Origin: Lacimicrobium sp. SS2-24
Lineage (GTDB): Bacteria > Pseudomonadota > Gammaproteobacteria > Enterobacterales > Alteromonadaceae
Assembly (NCBI RefSeq): GCF_002201535.1
Contig: NZ_NIWW01000008.1
Coordinates: 62,001 to 126,000 of the forward strand
DNA: 64,000 nucleotides
Reading direction: 5' to 3'
The number at the start of each line of letters is the position of its first letter. Position 1 is the first letter of the stretch. The notes under the pieces are model-generated. The model ran no database searches. It worked only from the letters and a program-made list of their open reading frames with translations, and was not told the DNA's origin. Shown here piece after piece: positions 1 through 8,318 of the stretch. Both the position numbers and the translations under genes were made by a program.

Positions 1-1200
1 CAGCGCACCCAGTCCGGTGTCGAGTCGGGATATGGCATAGAGTGGAAGTTCAGCGCCTTGTCCCCCCCTCGTAAACTGGAGATCGCTTTTATTGAGCCTG
101 GTTCGCCCGCAGATTTAGCTGGCCTGGTGCGCGGTGATGAGGTGGTCGAAGTGGATGGCGTGGATTTTATCAATGGCGGTACTCAAAATGACGTGAACAC
201 CATTAATAATGGCCTGTTCCCCTCAATTGCCGGTGAAAGCCATGACTTTGTGTTTGAAACGGTGGCAGGGGAGCGCATTGACGTAACCATGGCATCGGCG
301 GATGTGCAGATTACACCGGTTCAGAATGCCTCCGTTATCGAAACCGATTTGGGCCGGGTAGGGTATGTGCAGTTCAATAGCCATATTGCATTGGCACAGG
401 ATCAGTTAATTGATGCCTTTGAGCTGTTCGTCAACGAGAATGCCACAGAGCTGGTGGTGGACTTACGTTATAACGGTGGCGGCCTTCTGGTGCTGGCGTC
501 TCAGCTGGGCTATATGGTTGCCGGTGATGCCAACACCGCCGGGCGCACCTTCGAGCAGATGCAATTCAATGACAAACACCCGAGTCGCGACCCGGTTACC
601 GGTGATCCACTGGTGCCATTGGAATTTGTAGATAAGCGTATTGATTACGATCGTTTTGTGGAAACCAGCGAAAGCCTGCCAACCCTGGCCTTGAACCGTG
701 TGTTTGTGCTGGCAACAGACGGTACCTGCTCTGCCAGCGAGGCGTTTATTAATGGCTTGCGTGGTATTGATGTGGAAGTGATTCTGATTGGCGATCAAAC
801 CTGTGGTAAGCCTTATGGTTTCTATCCCACTGATAACTGCGGTACCACCTACTTTACGATTCAGTTTACCGGCGTAAACGACAAAGGTTTCGGTGAATAT
901 TCAGATGGCTTTTTGCCCACGCCCTCACCGCAGTTCCCCGCCGAGGTTCTGGGTTGCATGGTGGAAGATGATCTGAGTCTGCCGTTGGGCAATCCACAGG
1001 AAGGGCAGCTGCGCGCCGCGCTGGATTACATGAGCAGTGGCAGCTGCCCGCAAAGCAGCGGCATAGAGCGATTCAGTCAAAAAACCGCACCTGAAGGTAA
1101 AGGTTTGCAGATCAAACGGCCGGATCCGCGTTATCGAGCCACGATACTGGAAAATAAGCTGTATCAACAGTTTGGTCGCAACCCGGAATCACAGCCATGA
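1..1200 (+). CDS. S41 family peptidase (C-terminal processing protease-like), 5' end outside window
   Basis: The reading frame is open to base 1, so the true start lies upstream; a TTG at 58 is only an internal codon. A PDZ-like segment comes first (residues about 20-100 of the visible part, IEPGSPADLAGLVRGDEV), followed by an S41 core with VVDLRYNGGG. The catalytic Ser is in GTCSASEAF and the Lys in CGKPYG, 26 residues apart, close to the 25-residue Ser-Lys spacing of E. coli Tsp. Members of this family cut unstructured protein termini, usually in the periplasm. Several cysteines (GDQTCGKP, TDNCGT, LGCMVE) fit an exported, disulfide-bearing protein. It overlaps the next gene by 4 bases (ATGA), implying translational coupling. 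The substrate is unknown. The family call is firm, the specific role is not. Confidence 0.85.
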   Translation, partial: QRTQSGVESGYGIEWKFSALSPPRKLEIAFIEPGSPADLAGLVRGDEVVEVDGVDFINGGTQNDVNTINNGLFPSIAGESHDFVFETVAGERIDVTMASADVQITPVQNASVIETDLGRVGYVQFNSHIALAQDQLIDAFELFVNENATELVVDLRYNGGGLLVLASQLGYMVAGDANTAGRTFEQMQFNDKHPSRDPVTGDPLVPLEFVDKRIDYDRFVETSESLPTLALNRVFVLATDGTCSASEAFINGLRGIDVEVILIGDQTCGKPYGFYPTDNCGTTYFTIQFTGVNDKGFGEYSDGFLPTPSPQFPAEVLGCMVEDDLSLPLGNPQEGQLRAALDYMSSGSCPQSSGIERFSQKTAPEGKGLQIKRPDPRYRATILENKLYQQFGRNPESQP

Positions 1201-1574
1201 AAAAGCAGCTGGTAATAGCCGCGTCACTATTGGCTGGTGGCTGTCAGCTTACCCAGGCCAATGAGCCCGTTGCGGCGGTACTGACGAATCCCGGCGCGCA
1301 GACCAAAGCGGAGTTACAGCGGGTTATACAACAGGCCATTGGCGGTACGCCGGTGAGATTAGCCGATGATGCCCTGACCGACACCGATACCCTGTACATT
1401 GAGCAGAACCCGGGCAGGGATGCCCGGGGTAACCCCATTATGGGGCGGCATAATAATAAGCCAGAGGTGTTTCACTTGCGGCTTCAGGGCGAGCAGTGCC
1501 AATTGATACACGGCACAACCGGTGAGGTGTATCTCCTGCAAGAGGTTAGCTGCAGGGCGCTGGATGCCCGATAA
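1197..1574 (+). CDS. Small putative lipoprotein translationally coupled to the S41 protease
   Basis: A 125-residue protein starting at ATG 1197, inside the stop of the protease gene (ATGA overlap). The N-terminus MKKQLVIAASLLAGGC looks like a lipoprotein signal with Cys16 as the acylated residue, although Ala at -3 makes the lipobox imperfect. The alternative is ordinary signal-peptide cleavage after the following TQA. I recognise no family in the remainder. The last codons (ALDAR and stop) are read from the first copy of a palindromic intergenic repeat, so the original C-terminus may have been replaced. Coupling to the protease suggests a shared envelope role, perhaps as partner or substrate; this is inference only. 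Confidence 0.6.
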   Translation: MKKQLVIAASLLAGGCQLTQANEPVAAVLTNPGAQTKAELQRVIQQAIGGTPVRLADDALTDTDTLYIEQNPGRDARGNPIMGRHNNKPEVFHLRLQGEQCQLIHGTTGEVYLLQEVSCRALDAR

Positions 1575-2203
1575 CAACATTCGGGCATGACGGTTTAGGG
1601 TTGGCTTTTGCTTGCTCTTGGTTGTCATTCCCGCGCAGGCGGGAATCCAGAGCCCTTAAGAATGACAGTTCCAAAAGGCGCTGGATGCCCGATAACACCA
1701 CTCGGGCATGACGGTTTACGGCTCTTGCTTGTTCTTGTTTGCGCTTGTTGGCTTTTGCTTGCTCTTGCTTGTCATTCCCGCGCAGGCGGGAATCCAGTGT
1801 CCTTAAGCGCCGGAGCCCTTAAGCATGACAGCCCAAAAGGCGCTGGATGCCCGATAACAACATTCGAGCATGACGGTTTACTGTTTTTTTGCTCTTGTTA
1901 GCTTTTGCTTGCTCTTGTTGGCATGTGTTTGCTTTGTTTGTCATTCCCGCGCAGGCGGGAATCCAGAGCTCTTCAGTGCCAGAGCCCTTCAGCATGACAG
2001 CCCCAAAGGCGCTGGATGCCCGATAACGGCATTCGGGCATGACGGTTTACTGTTTTTTTGGTCTTGTTGGCTTTTGCTTGCTCTTGTTTGTCATTCCCGC
2101 GCAGGCGGGAATCCAGAGCCCTTCAGCGCTAGTGCCCTTCAGCATGACAGCCCAAAAGGCGATGCATTCCCGATAACAATATTCGGGCATGAATAAATGC
2201 ATC
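1557..2203. repeat. Array of two alternating palindromic repeat modules (REP-like)
   Basis: Two modules alternate. Module A (GCGCTGGATGCCCGATAAC followed by ATTCGGGCATGACGG) has the inverted repeat TGCCCGA/TCGGGCA and begins near 1557, 1678, 1840, 2009 and, as a diverged copy, 2158. Module B (GTCATTCCCGCGCAGGCGGG, then AATCCAG) has the perfect stem ATTCCCGC/GCGGGAAT around a GCAG loop and begins at 1624, 1771, 1940 and 2090. Spacing between B copies is 147, 169 and 150 bp. The A-to-B spacers are T-rich (CTTGCTCTTG-like), and the B-to-A spacers carry a short AGCCCTT..CATGACAG motif. Degenerate copies recur near 14796 and 32855. No ORF in the array is credible. This fits a non-autonomous REP/BIME-type family; no REP-associated transposase is visible here. 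Confidence 0.85.
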
Positions 2204-2221
2204 GTCGGGTTAAAACCCGAC
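2204..2221. terminator. Perfect hairpin between repeat array and GH20 gene
   Basis: The sequence GTCGGGTT-AA-AACCCGAC forms a perfect 8 bp stem just past the 3' end of the minus-strand hexosaminidase gene. Just beyond it, GATGCATT (2161-2168) and AATGCATC (2196-2203) bracket the last repeat module in inverted orientation. No strong T-run follows, so termination activity is only plausible. Confidence 0.4.
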
Positions 2222-2228
2222 TTACAAG

Positions 2229-3788
2229 TTAATCCCAGCCCAGCTCCGGTGCCCGGTAGTACTGAATACCCATGCTATCCAGATGTGCCCGAAGTGCCGA
2301 CAAGCGCTGAGTAAAGGCGCCATAGTCGCGCTGCTGTGCAGGCGTCCAGGAAACTTCTGCAATGGCGGCGAGCCGGGGCCAGTTACGGTTGTCAGCCGTG
2401 GCATCACTGGCGACTTTTTCTGACCACATGGGGGCTTCAACCCCGACCACCTGCTGGTAGTTTTCCGGCATCAGGCTGTATACGCGCTCCAGTGGTATGC
2501 CTTCTTTTGCACACCAGGTATAGGTGTCTGGCTGGCCATTGTAGTTACCATGGTCCAGGTAGGTGTAGCTGCATGGAGACAGCACCAGATGAATACCTTT
2601 TTCCAGTGCCGGTGCGATATCATAGTCATCGTTCCAGAATTGCAGCAATGCGTCTGAACGAATATCGCCCACAGAGGCCTCCTCCCAGGCGAGCAGCTTG
2701 CGATCCAGTGACGCCACAATCTGATCCACGCGGCTGATAAACTCCGGGAAGGCATCCGCTTCTTCGTTTAGCACTTCATCACCACCAATATGCAGGTAGG
2801 GAGAAGGGAAGAGTGCCGCCACTTCAGTCAGCACGTCTTCTACAAAACGGTAAACCAAATCCGGTTTCTGACTGGCACATAGGGCGCTGAAGCCGACGCA
2901 GGTGCCTTCATAAGGAGCCAGTCTGGCATCGCCGACCACATCCTCACACTGATTCTGTGGTGGGCTGGTAATGACATCATCACAGGCCAACTCATTGTAG
3001 GCGGCGATGGCGGCCTGAGTGTGGCCGGGAAGATCAATTTCAGGAATGATTTCCACCTGATGCTGCTGTGCAAAGGTAATGATGTCACGCATTTGTGCCT
3101 GCGTGTAGAAGCCACCATTGCTGCCACTGACACTGGTGCTGCCACCAATTTCAGTTAACTTTGGCCAGCTCTTTATCTGCAGTCGCCAGCCCTGATCATC
3201 GGTCAGGTGCAGATGCAGCTTATTGAGTTTAAAGCTTGCCATGCGCTCAATATGTGCTTTGAGATAATCGACACCGATAAAATTACGGGCCACGTCCAGC
3301 ATACTGCCTCGCCACGGATACTGAGGCTGGTCTTCAATCATTACCTTAGGCAGAGTGTACTGTGACCTGGCCTCAGCCGGTAACAGTTGCCTGAGTGTTT
3401 GCACCGCGTAGAAAAGCCCGGCATCGGTGGCGGCCTTGAGTGTCACAGCCTCGTCAATGCTGAGGGTATAACCTTCTTCTGAGAGCGCCAGAGAGGGGTC
3501 TAGCACCAGAGAGATGACAGCGTTGTCATTTTGGTTATATTGAATGGCCAGCTGGTCAAGCAAAGACGTCAGTGCCGCAGTGCTATGGAGGGCATTGGCG
3601 GGAGTCTGAATGCTGATGGTCTTACCCAGTGTCAGTGTGCCCGGGATCTGTTCAACAGCCAGTGGCAATGGCACCAGATTGAGGGTCGATGCGGTGGTCG
3701 TTTCAGTGGCACGGTCGCCGCTTTGCTCCACATTGCCACACGCGCTCAGGGCCAGCGGCAGGATTACATAGAGAAGTTTCTTTATCAT
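2229..3788 (-). CDS. Beta-N-acetylhexosaminidase, GH20, lipoprotein
   Basis: A 519-residue glycosidase that should release terminal N-acetylglucosamine or N-acetylgalactosamine from chitooligosaccharides or glycans. MIKKLLYVILPLALSAC is a lipoprotein signal with lipobox LSAC (Cys17). An N-terminal GH20b-like domain covers about residues 35-150. The catalytic barrel from about 155 carries KLHLHLTDDQGWR, IPEIDLPGH and HIGGDEV; Asp337-Glu338 is the GH20 catalytic pair of substrate-assisted catalysis. The late WSEKV and AEVSWTP segments are also typical. The gene stands alone, with no neighbouring chitinase or sugar transporter. Its location is likely the outer membrane or periplasm. The start codon is the only one that gives the signal peptide. 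Confidence 0.93.
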   Translation of the reverse strand: MIKKLLYVILPLALSACGNVEQSGDRATETTTASTLNLVPLPLAVEQIPGTLTLGKTISIQTPANALHSTAALTSLLDQLAIQYNQNDNAVISLVLDPSLALSEEGYTLSIDEAVTLKAATDAGLFYAVQTLRQLLPAEARSQYTLPKVMIEDQPQYPWRGSMLDVARNFIGVDYLKAHIERMASFKLNKLHLHLTDDQGWRLQIKSWPKLTEIGGSTSVSGSNGGFYTQAQMRDIITFAQQHQVEIIPEIDLPGHTQAAIAAYNELACDDVITSPPQNQCEDVVGDARLAPYEGTCVGFSALCASQKPDLVYRFVEDVLTEVAALFPSPYLHIGGDEVLNEEADAFPEFISRVDQIVASLDRKLLAWEEASVGDIRSDALLQFWNDDYDIAPALEKGIHLVLSPCSYTYLDHGNYNGQPDTYTWCAKEGIPLERVYSLMPENYQQVVGVEAPMWSEKVASDATADNRNWPRLAAIAEVSWTPAQQRDYGAFTQRLSALRAHLDSMGIQYYRAPELGWD

Positions 3789-3922
3789 AGTCAGTCTACC
3801 TTGACGGTTATAAAGCCGTCGGCGTATGTGATTGCGCCTTCAGCGGCTGTTAGTAAATCACCAGCGATCTATATCGCTGGTGAAAATAACATACAGCAGC
3901 GCGGTGGTGAGTCAAGTTTTTG

Positions 3923-5197
3923 TTAACCCTTTGTTGCCGCGGGGGGGAGTGACTGATGCTGGTCGCTGACCCGTTGGTAGGCTCTGAGGCCAAAAATGGG
4001 CAGCATCGCCAGGAAGTGATCAAACAGATCCGATTGAATCCCCTCATAGGCAACCCAGTTCGTATCGGCACTGAAACAATAGACTTCCATCGGCACACCC
4101 AGTTCGGTTGGAGCCAGTTGTCTGACCATCAAGGTCATGTCCTTGCGCAGTTTGGGGTGATGTTCCAGGTAGCGCAGCATGTAGGCCCGGAGAGTACCGA
4201 TGTTCGTCAGTCGCCTGGCGTTGAGGAGATCCTGCTCGGTAATGTCATTGTCCTTGTTGTATTTAGCCAGTTCCTGTTTTTTATCGTTGATATAGCTTTT
4301 TATAAAGCGGATCTTTTCCCAGTTATCCAGCATGGTCTGATCACAAAATCTGACCGTGTGGATATCCAGGTAGATGGCGCGCTTGATGCGACGCCCTCCG
4401 GATTCCTGCATGCCCCGCCAGTTTTTAACGGAATCGCCAATCAGAGCGTAAGTGGGCACAGTGGAAATGGTTTTGTCCCAGTTGCGTACTTTTACCGTGG
4501 TCAGTCCCAACTCTAAGACTTCACCATCGGCGCCGTATTTGGGCAATTCAATCCAGTCACCGGTGTTAACCATGCGGTTGGCGGCAATCTGCACCCCGGC
4601 AACAAAGCCTAGAATGGCATCTTTGAAAACCAGCAGAACAATGGCCGTCACTGCACCGAGACCCGACATGATCAACACCGGTGATTTGCCAAGCAGACTC
4701 GACACAATCAGGATGATCGCGATGATGGCCAGGATCAGCTTAGCCACCTGAATAAAGCCCGTAATAGGCATTCTTTTGGCCAGACTGGAAGCGTTGTAGG
4801 CATCCTCAATGGTATTGAGAATGGCACTGAACATCAGCAAAGAGGTGACCAGAATATAAATAAATGAAAACTTCTGTAGTGTCTCCAACAGCAGCGGTGT
4901 ATGGGCAAATAGCAGTGGCGCCAGCAGATAAATAAGCACACCCGGCACCAGGTGTGCAGAACGCTTGAAGAAATTGTGTGACTGTAGCTGGTCGTCCCAG
5001 GTGGCTTTGCTGTGCAATACCAGTCGGGTCAGTTTGGTACTGAGCAGATAGCGTGACACTTTGAACCCAATCCAGCACATCGCTGCCAGCGCAAGCAGAG
5101 CAAACAATGCAAACAATCCTGAATTCGCAGAGGTCTGGATACCCCAGTAATTGAGGGTGTCGCTGATCAATTTAGCCAAGTCGGTGACATGTTCCAT
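3923..5197 (-). CDS. ybdG: MscS-family mechanosensitive channel, YbdG-like
   Basis: A 424-residue inner-membrane channel protein. Hydrophobic spans lie at roughly residues 27-47, 83-99, 109-128, 146-170 and 173-203. The last is the MscS pore-helix region, followed by the beta-domain entry RMVNTGDWIELP. The short extra N-terminal helices and VKVRNWDKTISTVPTYAL match the YbdG (miniconductance MscM) subgroup rather than MscS itself. Such channels open under membrane tension during hypo-osmotic shock. It is the last gene of a likely three-gene transcript after two acyltransferases, 8 bp beyond the stop of the nearer one. The family is certain; the YbdG subgroup is a judgement from length and sequence. 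Confidence 0.88.
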   Translation of the reverse strand: MEHVTDLAKLISDTLNYWGIQTSANSGLFALFALLALAAMCWIGFKVSRYLLSTKLTRLVLHSKATWDDQLQSHNFFKRSAHLVPGVLIYLLAPLLFAHTPLLLETLQKFSFIYILVTSLLMFSAILNTIEDAYNASSLAKRMPITGFIQVAKLILAIIAIILIVSSLLGKSPVLIMSGLGAVTAIVLLVFKDAILGFVAGVQIAANRMVNTGDWIELPKYGADGEVLELGLTTVKVRNWDKTISTVPTYALIGDSVKNWRGMQESGGRRIKRAIYLDIHTVRFCDQTMLDNWEKIRFIKSYINDKKQELAKYNKDNDITEQDLLNARRLTNIGTLRAYMLRYLEHHPKLRKDMTLMVRQLAPTELGVPMEVYCFSADTNWVAYEGIQSDLFDHFLAMLPIFGLRAYQRVSDQHQSLPPAATKG

Positions 5198-5205
5198 AGG
5201 TCTCT

Positions 5206-6105
5206 TTACTGCCTGTTATCTGACAATTGTTGGATGCGCTGGTCTTTTTGCTGCCAATATTGATTGATCCATTGCTGAAAAGACTGGCGGAATTCGGCAT
5301 CGTTTTGATAGTCGCCAATCAACTCTGCACTGACTGGCAAGGTTTCAACCGAAACGATTACTCGTTTTAATCTGCCACAAAGTAAATCCATCATCACATG
5401 ACCATGATTATCCGGATACACTAAGGTGACATCCACAATCTGACTGAGCAAGTTATTCATGGCCGAGAGCGTAAAGGCCACTCCGCCCGCCTTGGGTGGG
5501 AGCAGGCGCTCATAAGGGCTGTCTTTTTGGCGATGTTTATGGGGCGTAAACCGCGTTCCTTCCACAAAATTCACAACTGTGGTGGGGATTTGCTGAAACT
5601 TTTCGCAGGACTTGCGGGTGGCTTCAATGTCTTTGCCTTTAAGGTGGGGGTATCTGGCCACAAACTGCTGGCTATACCGGCGCATAAAGGGCATGTCCAG
5701 CGCCCACGCCCCGAGCCCGATAAAAGGCACCCACAGCAGTTCCTGTTTGATAAAAAACTTGGTTGCCGGTATACGTCCCGTTGCAAAGTGCATTAACACC
5801 ACGATATCCAGCCAGCTAAGATGATTGGCCATCATCAGATACCAGCCGTGCGGGTTAAACTGTCCCTGGGCACGAATATCCCATTCTACCTTATTGAACA
5901 GATTAATAAGACTGACGCTACCCAGTGCAAAGCCCGCCATGCACAAGTTCAGAAGACGATTCAGGACCCGGGTCAGTGGCCGGATTGGTAACAGCAGTTT
6001 AATCAGTCCCAGCAAGATCACCAGGGTTCCCCAGAATGCCAGGTTCAGGGATTGCAGCAGAAAATGAATCGGCAGCAATATCACGCCGGGGAGGAAACTT
6101 AACAT
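5206..6105 (-). CDS. PlsC/YihG-type acyltransferase (copy 2 of a tandem pair)
   Basis: A 299-residue membrane-bound acyltransferase of the lysophosphatidic acid acyltransferase superfamily. An N-terminal hydrophobic segment spans about residues 5-40. The catalytic NHLSWLD motif (His95, Asp100; HX4D) and the substrate motif VEGTR (181-185) are intact. The extended central part (ELLWVPFIGLGAWALDMPFMRR) is typical of the YihG/YcbT-like acyltransferases rather than the short essential PlsC. It probably acylates a lysophospholipid at the inner membrane. It starts 4 bp after the stop of its upstream paralogue, with which it shares the same motif layout and C-terminal WQQKDQRI sequence. This indicates a tandem duplication. 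Confidence 0.88.
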   Translation of the reverse strand: MLSFLPGVILLPIHFLLQSLNLAFWGTLVILLGLIKLLLPIRPLTRVLNRLLNLCMAGFALGSVSLINLFNKVEWDIRAQGQFNPHGWYLMMANHLSWLDIVVLMHFATGRIPATKFFIKQELLWVPFIGLGAWALDMPFMRRYSQQFVARYPHLKGKDIEATRKSCEKFQQIPTTVVNFVEGTRFTPHKHRQKDSPYERLLPPKAGGVAFTLSAMNNLLSQIVDVTLVYPDNHGHVMMDLLCGRLKRVIVSVETLPVSAELIGDYQNDAEFRQSFQQWINQYWQQKDQRIQQLSDNRQ

Positions 6106-6109
6106 GCAC

Positions 6110-6988
6110 TTACCGCTCTTGTTGTAATTGTTCTATGCGTTGATCTTTTTGTTGCCAGCGTTCATTCAGCCATCCCTGAAAGCGTATCCGTTCAGCGGGG
6201 TCATTGAAATAGTCTGACGGCGCAATATTATCCAGCGGAGTTACATCCACCCTGACCTGAACACGTTTGACACTACCACAAATAAAATCCCAGAAACTGG
6301 GCGCGCCCTGAGGATAGTGAATGGTTACATCCACCAGTTTGTGCAGCTTATCACCCATGGCCGAAAGCACAAATGCAATCCCGCCGGCCTTGGGTTTTAG
6401 CAGATGACGAAAGGGGCTTTTCTGGCGCTGATGCTTGTCAGCCGTAAAACGGGTGCCTTCAACAAAATTCATCACGCTGACGGGCTTATACTTGAACTTC
6501 TCGCACGCTTTGCGGGTGGTCTCCAGATCTTTACCTTTAAGATGAGGATATTTCGCCAGATAGGATTTCTTAAAGCGCTGCATAAAAGGAAAGTCCAGTG
6601 CCCACCAGGCCAGCCCCAGCACGGGTACCCAAATGAGTTCCTTTTTAAGGAAAAACTTCAGAAAGGGAATGCGACCGCTGAATATACGCTGTAATACCAG
6701 AATATCGACCCAGGATTGATGGTTGGCAATTACCAGATACCATTCTCGTCTTTTCAGCCCATCAAGCCCCTGCACATCCCAGTCAATGGATGCCGTCAGA
6801 TTCTGGTTGAGGTTGTTCACTTTTACCCACTGTTTGGCACACCAATCCAGAACCCTTCCGATACGGGCCCGCCAGCTCGAGGCGGGGATGAGCTTGAGCA
6901 GCGAAAATGTGAAAATAGGAATACACCAGAACAGGGTGTTAAACAGGTATCCCAGGAAAGAAACAGAGCCGGTGATGATCCTACGCAT
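6110..6988 (-). CDS. PlsC/YihG-type acyltransferase (copy 1 of a tandem pair)
   Basis: The first gene of the acyltransferase-acyltransferase-channel operon, 292 residues. It has an N-terminal membrane anchor (about residues 8-34), HX4D motif NHQSWVD (His90, Asp95) and VEGTRF (176-181). It aligns along its length with the gene immediately downstream; the shared blocks are KFF(I/L)K(Q/K)EL, PHLKGKD, CEKF, KAGG(V/I)AF and WQQKDQRI. The reaction is likely transfer of an acyl group to a lysophospholipid at the cytoplasmic membrane. Having two diverged copies suggests different acyl-donor or acceptor preference, but this cannot be read from sequence. It is divergent from proB across 95 bp. Confidence 0.88.
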   Translation of the reverse strand: MRRIITGSVSFLGYLFNTLFWCIPIFTFSLLKLIPASSWRARIGRVLDWCAKQWVKVNNLNQNLTASIDWDVQGLDGLKRREWYLVIANHQSWVDILVLQRIFSGRIPFLKFFLKKELIWVPVLGLAWWALDFPFMQRFKKSYLAKYPHLKGKDLETTRKACEKFKYKPVSVMNFVEGTRFTADKHQRQKSPFRHLLKPKAGGIAFVLSAMGDKLHKLVDVTIHYPQGAPSFWDFICGSVKRVQVRVDVTPLDNIAPSDYFNDPAERIRFQGWLNERWQQKDQRIEQLQQER

Positions 6989-7083
6989 TTTTTACAGCCT
7001 TCAACTCAATTTTTGTTGCTTTAAACTGAACAAGCGACGTATTTTATGCGCACCCCAGTGGTTTCTCAAAATCAGATTTCAGG

Positions 7084-8205
7084 ATGCAGCAACAAGGCGC
7101 TCATAACCATATCAGCTTTTTCTGGCAACGGGCAGTGATCAAAGTCGGCAGTGCGCTGATTTCACCGGGCGGAGACGGCTGTAAAACCGCTTCGCTGTTA
7201 GCGCTCGCCCAATTTGTCAATGACAGTCGGGCCGCTGGTAAAGAGGTTATTCTGGTCTCTTCAGGGGCGGTTGCCGCAGGTAAAAATGCCTTTACCCTCC
7301 AGCGAGAGCCCTCCCTTTCAGAAAAACAGGCCATGGCGGCGGTCGGGCAGACACGTATGATGGCGAACTGGGCGCGTCTTTTCGACCAGCCTACGGCACA
7401 AATCCTCCTTACCCATGGTGATATTCGCAGCCGCGATCATTACCTGAATATCAAAGGTACCATCAGGGAACTGCTTGCACACGGCATGTTACCTGTGGTC
7501 AACGAAAATGACTCGGTCGCCACCGATGAACTCAAGTTTGGTGATAACGACAACCTGGCGGCACTGGTGGCGCTGGTGGCGGAAGCCGACACCCTGCTGA
7601 TTTGCACCGATGTGGATGGATTGTATGATGCGGATCCCCGTAGCGTACCGACCGCCCGCCTGCTTAAACGGGTAGAGAAGATTGATGCTCAGGTGATGGC
7701 ACTGGGGGGCGGTGCCGTCAGTGGTGTGGGAACCGGTGGCATGCAAACCAAATTGCAGGCGGCCAGAAAGGCCGCTCACAACGGTATTCAGACCATCATT
7801 GCCAATGGCTTTAAATCACAGACCTTTATGCAGCTGGCGCAGGGAGACGTCCCGGGAACGCTTTTTGTGCCTCCTTTATCCCGAACCAGCGCCAAAAAGA
7901 ACTGGCTGATGCATAGTCTGCGTGCGAAGGGGCGCATTATTATTGATCAGGGCGCTGCCGAAGCGCTGGCCCATAAAGGTGCATCGCTGCTACCTGTGGG
8001 AGTGGTCAAGGTGGAAGGGGCTTTTGATGCCGGAGAGGCGGTGGAAATTGTGCAGGGTGATAACATACTGGCGACGGGACTGTGTCAGTATAATGCACAC
8101 ACTCTGGCGCAAATTAGTGGTTTAAATAGCCAGCAAGTTGAGCAGAAACTGGGATACAGCAGTTATGCGGTTGCCGTACATCGCGACGATCTGGTGTTGT
8201 TTTAA
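7084..8205 (+). CDS. proB: Glutamate 5-kinase
   Basis: A 373-residue ATP-dependent kinase that makes gamma-glutamyl phosphate, the first step of proline synthesis. The amino-acid kinase domain (about 18-270) shows VIKVGSALISPGG, LVSSGAVAAG and NENDSVATDELKFGDND. A PUA domain fills the C-terminus (about 290-370). ATG 7084 is chosen because homologues carry a short extension before the IKVGSA strand. The ribosome-binding site is weak, and a GTG at 7135 is possible. The usual partner proA is not adjacent: the next gene is divergent in function and on the opposite strand. Feedback inhibition by proline is known for the family. Confidence 0.95.
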   Translation: MQQQGAHNHISFFWQRAVIKVGSALISPGGDGCKTASLLALAQFVNDSRAAGKEVILVSSGAVAAGKNAFTLQREPSLSEKQAMAAVGQTRMMANWARLFDQPTAQILLTHGDIRSRDHYLNIKGTIRELLAHGMLPVVNENDSVATDELKFGDNDNLAALVALVAEADTLLICTDVDGLYDADPRSVPTARLLKRVEKIDAQVMALGGGAVSGVGTGGMQTKLQAARKAAHNGIQTIIANGFKSQTFMQLAQGDVPGTLFVPPLSRTSAKKNWLMHSLRAKGRIIIDQGAAEALAHKGASLLPVGVVKVEGAFDAGEAVEIVQGDNILATGLCQYNAHTLAQISGLNSQQVEQKLGYSSYAVAVHRDDLVLF

Positions 8206-8235
8206 ACCCCGACTCACAGAAGTCAGTTATCCAGG

Positions 8236-8256
8236 GCGCCCTGTCATGCAGGGCGC
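8236..8256 (+). terminator. Hairpin after proB
   Basis: GCGCCCTG and CAGGGCGC form a perfect 8 bp GC-rich stem with a 5-base loop, 30 bp past the proB stop and before the convergent Nramp-like gene. No T-run follows on the plus strand, so it may be factor-dependent or only an RNA-end stabiliser. Confidence 0.45.
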
Positions 8257-8318
8257 TGCATCACACACTCTTTTCTATGTGATGGCATGAACGCTGAACG
8301 TAAACTCAGTCTGTAACC

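Noticed and set aside
1608-2196. Overlapping reading frames of 73-108 codons across the repeat array
   Set aside because: They encode the repeats themselves (HSRAGGNPE-like peptides recur), have no ribosome-binding sites and lie in both orientations; typical artefacts of palindromic repeats.
1557-2203. CRISPR array
   Set aside because: Repeats are two different palindromic modules with T-rich, mutually similar spacers and variable spacing; no cas genes.
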